This document shows positions 1-6,123 of a DNA stretch of 7,416 bases, one piece after another; positions within the stretch are counted from its first letter, which is position 1, and each line of letters opens with the position of its first letter. The stretch is from NCBI GenBank assembly GCA_964372275.1, contig CAYJRR010000176.1, positions 1 to 7,416 on the forward strand, in the 5' to 3' direction. This DNA comes from CAYJRR01 sp964372275 [NCBI: uncultured bacterium]. GTDB lineage: Bacteria; CAYJRR01. Made by a program: the position numbers and the translations under genes. The notes below the pieces were generated by a model that saw only the letters and a list, made by a program, of their open reading frames with translations, was not told where the DNA came from and did no database searches.

Positions 1-1
1 C

Positions 2-931
2 CATCGCCTGGAGGAGGTCTTCCGGATCGCCGACCGCATCACCGTCCTGCGCGACGGTCGGTCGGTCTCGACCGATCGCGCGGCCGACGTGACCGAGGCG
101 GTCGTGATCTCGCGGATGGTCGGGCGGGAGGTGACGAACCTCTACCCGCGGCCTCCGGCGCCGACGGCCCCCGCGGCGCTCGCCGTCGAGCGATGGTCGG
201 TCGCCGATCCGGAGAGGGCCGGGGGGTTCGCCGTGAAGGAGGTCTCGTTCGACCTCCGTCCCGGCGAGGTCTTGGGGATCGGCGGACTGATGGGGGCCGG
301 GCGCACCGAGCTGGTCCGTTCGCTTTTCGGCGCGGCGCGCGCGATAGTGACAGGATCGCTGCGCCTCGAGGGGCGCGCGGACCGGACGCCGTTCCGCGCG
401 CCGGCGGAGGCGATCGCCCACCGCCTGGCGTTGGTGAGCGAGGACCGGAAACGTCACGGACTCGTGCTCGACGCGTCCATCGGCGAGAACCTGACGCTGG
501 CGACGCTGTGGCGGTTCCGGAAGCGGGGCCTGCTCGACCACGCGGCGTTGGGGGCGGCGTCGGCGAAGCAGTCGGAGCGACTTTCGATCAAGGCCCCCGG
601 GCTCGGGAGCCGGGTCGGGACGCTCTCCGGCGGCAACCAGCAGAAGGTGGTGCTCGGGAAGTGGCTGATCTCCCGCCCCCGGGTGCTGATCCTCGACGAG
701 CCGACGCGTGGGATCGACGTCGGCGCGAAGGCGGAGATCTACCGCATCGTGCAGACGCTCGCCTCCGAAGGGATGGCGATCCTGCTCGTCTCGTCCGACC
801 TCCCGGAGCTGTTGTGGATGAGCCACCGGATCCTGGTCTTGAGCGAGGGACGCCCGACCGCGCTCTTCGACGCGGCTGCGGCCACGGCGGAGGCGGTGAT
901 GGCGGCGGCGACGCGAAAGGCGGCGGCATGA
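2..931 (+). CDS. Sugar ABC transporter ATP-binding protein, RbsA/XylG/MglA type (5'-truncated by window edge)
   Basis: This is the C-terminal 309 residues of a duplicated-domain ATPase that powers CUT2-family monosaccharide import at the inner face of the cytoplasmic membrane; family members are usually about 500 residues. The frame is open from base 2, so the GTG at 89 is internal. The first visible residues (HRLEEVF) are the switch-histidine region ending the first nucleotide-binding domain, followed by a TVLRDG strand and the MVGREVTNLYP linker typical of RbsA/XylG proteins. The second domain has the degenerate Walker A GLMGAGRTEL (Arg replaces the Lys), the signature LSGGNQQKV, the Walker B segment VLILDEPTRGIDVG and a VSSDLPELL switch region. 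Loss of the Walker A lysine in domain 2 is normal in this family, not a defect. The TGA stop overlaps the ATG of the permease by 4 bases. The linker looks closest to XylG, but the sugar cannot be read from the ATPase. Confidence 0.95.
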   Translation, partial: HRLEEVFRIADRITVLRDGRSVSTDRAADVTEAVVISRMVGREVTNLYPRPPAPTAPAALAVERWSVADPERAGGFAVKEVSFDLRPGEVLGIGGLMGAGRTELVRSLFGAARAIVTGSLRLEGRADRTPFRAPAEAIAHRLALVSEDRKRHGLVLDASIGENLTLATLWRFRKRGLLDHAALGAASAKQSERLSIKAPGLGSRVGTLSGGNQQKVVLGKWLISRPRVLILDEPTRGIDVGAKAEIYRIVQTLASEGMAILLVSSDLPELLWMSHRILVLSEGRPTALFDAAAATAEAVMAAATRKAAA

Positions 932-2022
932 AGAGCTCCTGGCGGGCCCTGACGATGGTCGGCGCGCTTGCGCTGATCTGGATCTGCTTCTCGATCGCGA
1001 CCGACGGTACGTTCCTTCTTCCGCGGAACCTCTCCCTGCTCACCCGCCAGATGTCGGTCACCTCCCTGCTCGCGGTGGGGATGGTCCTGGTGATCGTCGC
1101 CGGGCAGATCGACCTCTCGGTCGGGGCGCTGGCCGGACTGCTCGGCGCCGTCGCCGCCAAGGCGAGCGTCGATCTCGGCCTGCCGCTGTGGGTCGCCTTT
1201 CCCGCCGCGTTGGCGCTGGGCGCCGCGGCCGGCTTCACGCAAGGAAGTCTCGTCGCGCGGCTGGGGATCCCGCCGTTCATCGTCACCCTCGGTGGGATGC
1301 TGCTCTTCCAGGGGACGCTGCTCGGCGCGACCGGCGGCGTCTCCACCTCGCCCGGTCCGGCGTTCCGCTTCATCGGACAGGCCTACGTCCCGGCGACCGC
1401 CGGCTGGGTCTTGAGCGCGATCGTCGCCGGCGCCATCGCTTGGGGCGGCAGGGGGACGGGGGGGAGTCCCGCCGGGAGCGCGAAGCGCGTGCCGTGGCGG
1501 CGCGGGATGCTCGCCGCCTTGGTCCTGGTCTTCGCCGGCGTGATGAACGCCTACCAGGGGATCCCGATGCCGGTCCTGCTGGTGCTGCTCCTCGCCTTCG
1601 CGCTCTCGGTGGTCGCCCGTCACACTCCGTTCGGGCGCCACCTCTACGCAATCGGCGGGAACCGCGAGGCCGCTTTCTACTCCGGGATCCCGATCGAGCG
1701 GCAGGTCGTCCGGGTCTTCACTTTGATGGGGCTCGTGGCGGGGATCGCCGGGATCGTCCTCACCGCCCGGGTCGGATCGGCGACCTCCGACGCCGGACGG
1801 ATGATGGAGCTCGACGCCATTGCCGCCGCGGTGATCGGCGGGACGTCGCTCCGAGGCGGGCAGGGGACGGTCTGGGGGGCGCTGTTGGGTGCGCTGGTGA
1901 TGGCGTCGCTCGACAACGGCATGAGTCTGATGAACACCGACGCCTTCTGGCAGCCGATCATCAAGGGGGCGATCCTGGTCGCCGCCGTCGGCGTCGACAT
2001 GGCCGGGCGGTCGCGCGAATGA
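928..2022 (+). CDS. Sugar ABC transporter permease, XylH/RbsC-like (CUT2 family)
   Basis: This 364-residue inner-membrane permease of the BPD_transp_2 family would form the sugar channel with the ATPase encoded just upstream. Hydrophobic stretches lie near residues 8-24, 42-60, 64-76, 87-103, 116-133, 157-172, 193-206, 213-230, 262-281, 296-305, 314-327 and 345-357. Family landmarks are GMVLVIVAGQIDLSVG (residues 51-66), which carries the characteristic GxIDLSVG, then GIPPFIVTLGGM (113-124), YAIGGNREAA (240-249), and an AAVIGGTSLRGGQGTVWGA block (300-318). The GVSTSPGP stretch, the hydrophilic basic insert at about 173-192 and the LDNGMSLM near the C terminus point to the XylH/GguB branch rather than RbsC. 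ATG 928 was chosen because an AAAGG at 916-920 sits 7 bases upstream and the ATG overlaps the ATPase stop; the open frame back to 193 is only the ATPase read out of phase. With a trehalase directly downstream, glucose is the likeliest cargo, but xylose or another monosaccharide is possible. Confidence 0.94.
   Translation: MKSSWRALTMVGALALIWICFSIATDGTFLLPRNLSLLTRQMSVTSLLAVGMVLVIVAGQIDLSVGALAGLLGAVAAKASVDLGLPLWVAFPAALALGAAAGFTQGSLVARLGIPPFIVTLGGMLLFQGTLLGATGGVSTSPGPAFRFIGQAYVPATAGWVLSAIVAGAIAWGGRGTGGSPAGSAKRVPWRRGMLAALVLVFAGVMNAYQGIPMPVLLVLLLAFALSVVARHTPFGRHLYAIGGNREAAFYSGIPIERQVVRVFTLMGLVAGIAGIVLTARVGSATSDAGRMMELDAIAAAVIGGTSLRGGQGTVWGALLGALVMASLDNGMSLMNTDAFWQPIIKGAILVAAVGVDMAGRSRE
1442..1464 (+). 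other. G-rich tract with G-quadruplex potential inside the permease gene
   Basis: Runs of 4, 5 and 7 G are separated by short spacers (CGGCA and AC). They supply four G-triplets if the 7-G run is split. The tract lies on the coding strand, so it would be present in the mRNA. It encodes the start of the hydrophilic Gly-rich insert between two membrane segments (about residues 172-180). It may only reflect Gly codons in a GC-rich genome; another 7-G run occurs in the trehalase gene at 3329-3335. Confidence 0.4.
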
Positions 2023-3719
2023 AGGCGATCCGTTTCGCGGCCGCCGCCACGGCCCTCGCCGCCGCCGCGGCGGCCGCGACGATGCCGGCCTGCGCGCCGC
2101 GCGCGCCGCTCGCAGCTTCCACGGGAAGCGTTTCGGACCCGCTGCCGGAGCTGTTCGACTACATCCGGAAGGGTTGGACCGACCTTCGACGCACGCACGC
2201 CGACCTGGTGAGCGCGGCGATCGACCCGAAGTTTCCGTCGCCGGACGGCCGGTGGCCCGTCTACCTCCCGCCCGGCGAGGATCGCGAGGCGATCCTCCGG
2301 CGGCTCGCGCGCGAGATCCCGCCCGAGGAGCTGGCGCGGATCGACGTGCGGAGCCTGCCCGCACCGCCGGCGGGCGCGCCCCCGTCTCTCGTCGACGAGG
2401 TCTCGCTCGCCGGGGGTCCCGGCCTTCTCTGGCTGCCGGAGCCCTACGTCGTCCCCGGCGGGCGCTTCAACGAGATGTACGGGTGGGACAGCTACTTCAT
2501 TCTGGTCGGCCTCCTTCGCGATGGCGAGGTCGAGGCCGCCCAAGCGATGGTCGACAACTTCCTCTACCAGGTCGACCGGTACGGGCGCGTGCTCAACGCC
2601 AATCGCCGCTACTACCTGAGTCGTTCGCAGCCCCCCTTCCTGGCGCGGATGGTGCGGCGGGTCTTCGAACGGACCGGCGATCGGCGGTGGCTCGCGTCGA
2701 CCGTTCCGGCGCTCGAGAAGGACCACGCCTACTGGGTGCGCGAGCCGCACGCCACGCCGGAGACCGGGCTCTCGCGCTACTACGACCTGGGGCAGGGGCC
2801 CGCGCCGGAGGTCGTCGCCGACGAGAAGGACGAGCGCGGACGCACGCACTACGACCGGGTGCGCGAGGCGATCCGCGCCGCGCCGTATCCGGGATCGGAA
2901 CGGTTCTACGACCGATCGCAAGACAGACTCACCGACGCCTTCTACGTCTCCGACCGTTCGATGCGGGAGTCGGGCTTCGATCCGTCGGATCGCTTCGGAC
3001 GGTTCAACCTCGAGGTGGTCGACGTCAATCCCGTCTGCCTGAACACCCTTCTCCACCGCTACGAAGAGGACGTCGCCGCCATCTATCGAGAGCTCGGCCA
3101 GGAGGCGAAGGCGGAACGTTGGGCCGGCCTGGCGGCGGCGCGCAAGGTCCGGATCGACCGCCTGCTCTGGGACGAGGCGTCGGGTCTCTACCTCGACTAC
3201 GACCTCGCACGAAAAAGTCGCCGCGACTACCCGTTCGCCACGACCTTCTATCCGCTGTGGGCCGGGATCGCCTCCGAGGTCCAGGCGCGGCGCGTGGTGG
3301 CCGTGGCCTTGACGCTCCTCGAGGCGCCGGGGGGGCTGAAGACGAGCGTCCGCGAGACCGGCAGCCAATGGGACGCGCCGTACGGATGGGCGCCGCTCCA
3401 GCTCCTGGCGGTCGAAGGGATGCGGCGCTACGGATTCTCGGCCGAGGCCGACCGGATCTCGCAAAAGTTCCTGTCGCTGGTGTTGAAGGAGTTCCAGGAG
3501 CACCACGCGATCTTCGAGAAGTACGACGTCGTCCGGCGCGAGTCGGCCACCTCGCAGGGGATCCGCTTCGGATACGCCTCGAACGAGATCGGCTTCGGCT
3601 GGACCAACGCCGCCTTCGTCGAGCTGTGGGCGGGCCTCTCGCCGGAAGGACGCGAGGCGGTCCGTCGCGGTGCGGCCCCGGCGGGGGCGGCCGGCGGGCG
3701 TCGCGGAGCCGCCCCGTGA
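2019..3719 (+). CDS. treA: Exported alpha,alpha-trehalase, glycoside hydrolase family 37
   Basis: The 566-residue protein hydrolyses trehalose to two glucose molecules by the inverting GH37 mechanism on an (alpha/alpha)6 barrel. Trehalase signature 1 is PGGRFNEMYGWDSY (residues 146-159) and signature 2 is QWDAPYGWAP (450-459). The usual catalytic acid aspartate is probably D321 in ESGFD, and the catalytic base probably E500 in FEKYDV; the GFGWTN block (525-530) is also present. Length matches E. coli periplasmic TreA. The N terminus has a Lys/Arg start and a long Ala-rich hydrophobic stretch (6-21) ending at MPAC, so it is exported; C25 could be a lipidation site although the lipobox is poor. 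Several segments (GGRFNEMYGWDSY, VLNANRRYYLSRSQPPFL) resemble eukaryotic neutral trehalases more than TreA, and the Gly-rich loop normally after EKYDV is replaced by another sequence. ATG 2019 overlaps the permease stop by 4 bases; the preceding Shine-Dalgarno is weak, suggesting translational coupling. Confidence 0.95.
   Translation: MKAIRFAAAATALAAAAAAATMPACAPRAPLAASTGSVSDPLPELFDYIRKGWTDLRRTHADLVSAAIDPKFPSPDGRWPVYLPPGEDREAILRRLAREIPPEELARIDVRSLPAPPAGAPPSLVDEVSLAGGPGLLWLPEPYVVPGGRFNEMYGWDSYFILVGLLRDGEVEAAQAMVDNFLYQVDRYGRVLNANRRYYLSRSQPPFLARMVRRVFERTGDRRWLASTVPALEKDHAYWVREPHATPETGLSRYYDLGQGPAPEVVADEKDERGRTHYDRVREAIRAAPYPGSERFYDRSQDRLTDAFYVSDRSMRESGFDPSDRFGRFNLEVVDVNPVCLNTLLHRYEEDVAAIYRELGQEAKAERWAGLAAARKVRIDRLLWDEASGLYLDYDLARKSRRDYPFATTFYPLWAGIASEVQARRVVAVALTLLEAPGGLKTSVRETGSQWDAPYGWAPLQLLAVEGMRRYGFSAEADRISQKFLSLVLKEFQEHHAIFEKYDVVRRESATSQGIRFGYASNEIGFGWTNAAFVELWAGLSPEGREAVRRGAAPAGAAGGRRGAAP
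3705..3708 (+). promoter_or_regulatory. Ribosome binding site supporting the GTG start at 3716
   Basis: GGAG ends 7 bases before the GTG at 3716, a standard Shine-Dalgarno spacing. It lies within the end of the trehalase gene. Together with the 4-base GTGA overlap and the signal peptide that begins exactly there, it favours this GTG over any earlier start in the same frame. That frame is open back to 2174 only as an out-of-phase reading of the trehalase gene. Confidence 0.6.
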
Positions 3720-5845
3720 GACGGCGCGCGCCGTTCGTCGCGGTCCTGCTCCTGATCCTGGCGCGCTCCGCGTCGATCTCGCCGGCGTGCGGCGCGGACG
3801 CGGCGCACGGTTCGAACGCCGCGGACGCGACCTGTCGCGGCGACCGGTGCCCGGGGGAGGGATGCGCCGCCGACGATCCGCTGGTGGCGGTTCGCGGGGC
3901 GATCGCTCCTCGATCGGAACCGGACGGCGGCGCCGCGGTCGAGCGCCCGCCTTCGCCGGAATATCTCGCCTTCGATCTCGAGGAAGGCGCGGTGCGCAAC
4001 CGGTTCGTGCGCCAAGGTCCGGTCGCCGTCCATCTGGTCGCGAGTTGGACCGACGAAGGGCGCGGCCGCCTCGTCTTCGCCTTCCCGGCGGGAAACTCCG
4101 GCGGCGCGATCTGGCTCGACGGAGAGCCGTGTCCCGGCCGCGAGGCGGGGCTCGAGTTCGAAGGGGAGGCGATTCCGGTCTCGGACCGGTCGGGAAACGG
4201 CGTCTCGACCGAGCTGGTCGCCCGCGTCCCGCGTCTCGTCTTCACCGGGCAGGTGCTCGGGAGCGTGCGCGACGTGCGGGAGCGAACGGAAGGGGATCGA
4301 CGAAAGAGACCGGCGCGTTTTCCGGCCGACTCCGGCGGCCGGCTCGTCCACGTCGCCGCCGACGGGCGGAGCCGCGTGGAGGCGGTCGTCGAGCCGGTCG
4401 GCGGGGCGCGTTGGACGACCGACCGCCTCGGGCGACCCGCCCTCGTCGCGCCGCCGGGAGCGTGCGCGGTGCGGTTCCGGATCACGGCCCGGACCGACGA
4501 GCGGCCGCTCACGTCGTTGCCGATCGACGAGCTGCTCGCCGCGGGCGTGGCCGGCTCGGCGCAGGAACGGCAGGCGCTCGCCTTCCTCGCCTACCGCGAG
4601 AAGCTCCTCGCCGGCTCGTGGCGGTTTCAGACCTACTTCGGCCGCGACACGCTGCTCGCCACGCGGCTGTTGATGCCGGCGCTCCGGCCCGCGGCGATCG
4701 AGGCGGCGCTCGGTTCGGTGATCGACCGCCTCGGGGACGACGGCCAGGTGGCGCACGAGGAGGAGATCGGCGAACGGGCCGAGCCGACGAGCCGCGCGCC
4801 CCGCCACGACTACAAGATGGTCGACTCCGACTTCCTGCTCGCGCCGGTGCTGGAGGCGTACCTCGCCACCGCCGAGGGGCGCGCGCGAGCCGGGGCGTTC
4901 TTCGCGCGCCGCACGCCGACCGGCCGCACCTACGCCGAGGCGGTCCGGCGCAACCTGGCGCGTGTCGCCGCCAAGGCCGAACCGTTCGCCGAGAACCCGC
5001 TTCCCACGAACCTGATCCGCCTGGCCGACGGCGAGCCCGCGGGCGACTGGCGCGACAGCCGGGAAGGGCTCGGCGGAGGACGCTACCCCTTCAGCGTGAA
5101 CGGTGTGCTCGTCCCCGCCGCGCTCGACGCCGCGGCGCGCCTCGTCGACCGCGGGCACGCCCCCTTCGACGCATCGCGTTTCCGCGCGTTGGCCCGCCGT
5201 TGGCGCGGGGCGGCCGAGCTGTTTCGCGTCACGCTTCCGGCGGAGACGGCGGCGGGGCGCATCGCCGCTTATGCCGAGGAGGTCGGCCTCGACCCGGCGG
5301 CGGCGCGAGCGGCGATCGACGGTCCGGTGTCGTTCCTCGGGGTGTCGCTCGACGGGGACGGCGTGCCGATCCCGATCGTGCACAGCGATGGAGGGCTGTC
5401 GCTCCTGTTCGGGGAGCCGTCGCCGCCGGCGCTCGAGGAGATGGCCGATCGGGTGACCACCGACTTCCCTGCCGGGCTCGCCAGCCCGGTCGGGATGATG
5501 GTGGCCAACCCTGCTTTCGCCGACGCGGCGCTCCGTCGGCTGTTCACCCCCGGCCACTACCACGGGGCGGTGGTCTGGTCGTGGCAGCACGCGCTGATGG
5601 CCGCCGGCCTCGACCGGCAGTTGGCGCGCGGCGATCTCCCGGCGTCGACTCGCGAGCGCCTCCTCGCCGCGCGCCGAGTGATCCGGGAGGCGATCGAGCG
5701 AACACGCGACCGGCGAGGCAGCGAGCTATGGTCGTGGACGGTCGAAGACGGCGCCATGCGCCCGGCCCCGTTCGGACAGGCGTCGACCGACAAGACCGAA
5801 TCGAACGCCATCCAACTCTGGAGCCTGGTCTACCTCGGCCTCTAG
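3716..5845 (+). CDS. Exported putative (alpha/alpha)6-barrel (six-hairpin) glycoside hydrolase, family unassigned
   Basis: This 709-residue protein starts with a Sec-type signal (MRRR, then hydrophobic 7-16, ending near SPAC at 22-25), so it should be periplasmic or lipid-anchored. A Cys/Ala/Gly-rich linker (26-80) leads to a beta-rich region (about 81-265) containing several Trp/Gly strands. From about 285 a helical catalytic-type domain follows, with SWRFQTYFGRDTLL (301-314), DDGQVAHEEEIGE (341-353), YKMVDSDFLL (366-375), GDWRDSREGLGGGRYPFSVNG (443-463) and GHYHGAVVWSWQHALM (613-628). A beta-sandwich before an (alpha/alpha)6 barrel, the FGRD(S/T) and GDWRDS motifs and the VWSWQ block recall glycogen-debranching, GH15 and GH63-type enzymes. 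I cannot assign a CAZy family. The acidic cluster E348-E350 and D444/D447 are candidate catalytic residues by inference only. It overlaps the trehalase stop by 4 bases, so it probably acts on the same or a related alpha-glucoside. It has only five lysines (K197, K296, K367, K420, K693). Confidence 0.8.
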   Translation: MRRRAPFVAVLLLILARSASISPACGADAAHGSNAADATCRGDRCPGEGCAADDPLVAVRGAIAPRSEPDGGAAVERPPSPEYLAFDLEEGAVRNRFVRQGPVAVHLVASWTDEGRGRLVFAFPAGNSGGAIWLDGEPCPGREAGLEFEGEAIPVSDRSGNGVSTELVARVPRLVFTGQVLGSVRDVRERTEGDRRKRPARFPADSGGRLVHVAADGRSRVEAVVEPVGGARWTTDRLGRPALVAPPGACAVRFRITARTDERPLTSLPIDELLAAGVAGSAQERQALAFLAYREKLLAGSWRFQTYFGRDTLLATRLLMPALRPAAIEAALGSVIDRLGDDGQVAHEEEIGERAEPTSRAPRHDYKMVDSDFLLAPVLEAYLATAEGRARAGAFFARRTPTGRTYAEAVRRNLARVAAKAEPFAENPLPTNLIRLADGEPAGDWRDSREGLGGGRYPFSVNGVLVPAALDAAARLVDRGHAPFDASRFRALARRWRGAAELFRVTLPAETAAGRIAAYAEEVGLDPAAARAAIDGPVSFLGVSLDGDGVPIPIVHSDGGLSLLFGEPSPPALEEMADRVTTDFPAGLASPVGMMVANPAFADAALRRLFTPGHYHGAVVWSWQHALMAAGLDRQLARGDLPASTRERLLAARRVIREAIERTRDRRGSELWSWTVEDGAMRPAPFGQASTDKTESNAIQLWSLVYLGL

Positions 5846-5910
5846 GGCGCGTCGCGGTCACGCTCGCGGCGCCAGCGCTGGAACCGGGCGAGGTCGACGC
5901 GCTCGTCGGA

Positions 5911-5951
5911 TCGGTCGGGCGCCTCCTCCGCCAACTCGGACTCCCGACCGA
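5911..5951. repeat. 9-bp GC-rich inverted repeat downstream of the operon
   Basis: TCGGTCGGG at 5911-5919 pairs perfectly with CCCGACCGA at 5943-5951 across a 23-base loop. It begins 66 bases after the stop of the last operon gene. In RNA it could form a stem protecting the mRNA 3' end or acting as a weak terminator. The long loop and the lack of a following U-tract argue against a classical intrinsic terminator, and 9-bp matches do arise by chance in GC-rich DNA. Confidence 0.35.
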
Positions 5952-6094
5952 CCCTCCTCCGATTGCTCACGACCACAGACCGCCGCCGCTGCCGGAAACC
6001 TCGATCCGATACCCGCCAGAGGCATCGATTAGAGCGTTGGTTCGTCCTACGCGCGGAGCATGCCCGCGGGCTGCCGGCGCGCTTCGTTCCGGGC

Positions 6095-6120
6095 GGAGCG
6101 GCGGATCGCATACGATCCGC
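6095..6120 (+). promoter_or_regulatory. Start-proximal hairpin or palindromic operator with upstream GGAG
   Basis: GGAG at 6095-6098 is followed by CG and then a perfect inverted repeat: GCGGATCG (6101-6108), a 4-base loop CATA, and CGATCCGC (6113-6120). Three bases (ACC) then lead into the ATG at 6124. In linear RNA the GGAG is 25 bases from the start codon, too far to work, and nothing nearer resembles a Shine-Dalgarno. If the hairpin folds, the effective spacing falls to 5 bases (CG plus ACC). The element could instead be a DNA operator for a dimeric regulator overlapping the leader. The palindrome is directly visible; both functions are inferred. Confidence 0.5.
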
Positions 6121-6123
6121 ACC

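Larger units (their letters stand above)
5846..6123. other. Intergenic region between the trehalase operon and the aminotransferase gene
   Basis: I see no convincing gene in this gap of about 280 bases. It contains a perfect 10-bp palindrome CCAGCGCTGG (5872-5881), the 9-bp inverted repeat at 5911-5951 and the start-proximal hairpin at 6101-6120. No stem followed by a T-run is present, and no good -35/-10 pair was found; TTGGTT at 6037-6042 lacks a partner -10. Plus frame 1 has no stop across the gap and is in phase with the aminotransferase. Its only common start in the gap is TTG 6037, with an ATG at 5728 inside the previous gene. The promoter of the next gene should lie here if it is transcribed separately. 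Confidence 0.6.

Noticed and set aside
89-91. GTG as the start of the ATPase
   Set aside because: The frame is open to base 2, and the residues before the GTG (HRLEEVF to the RDG strand) are conserved ATPase sequence, so the gene begins upstream of the window.
193-927. Upstream extension of the permease frame to an ATG at 193
   Set aside because: The extension is Arg/Gly-rich junk from reading the ATPase gene out of phase. The membrane protein starts naturally at 928 with an AAAGG 7 bases upstream.
739-2364. Long antisense open frame (541 codons) across permease and trehalase genes
   Set aside because: It mirrors two well-supported plus-strand genes, is very rich in Arg/Pro/Gly and has no recognisable motif; it is a typical GC-rich shadow.
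1677-3506. Antisense open frame of 609 codons over the trehalase gene
   Set aside because: The plus strand has clear GH37 signatures here, and the antisense product shows no domain or signal, only complementary-codon bias.
3428-5590. Antisense open frame of 720 codons over the glycosidase gene
   Set aside because: The composition is dominated by Arg, Glu, Val and Gly as expected for a shadow, while the plus strand has a signal peptide, a coupled start and conserved-looking motifs.
5911-5951. Rho-independent terminator for the operon
   Set aside because: The stem is good, but the loop is 23 bases and no T-run follows; it is listed only as an inverted repeat.
6037-6065. Sigma-70 promoter with -35 TTGGTT
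   Set aside because: At 17 bases spacing the sequence is ATGCCC, nothing like a -10 box, and other spacings are no better.
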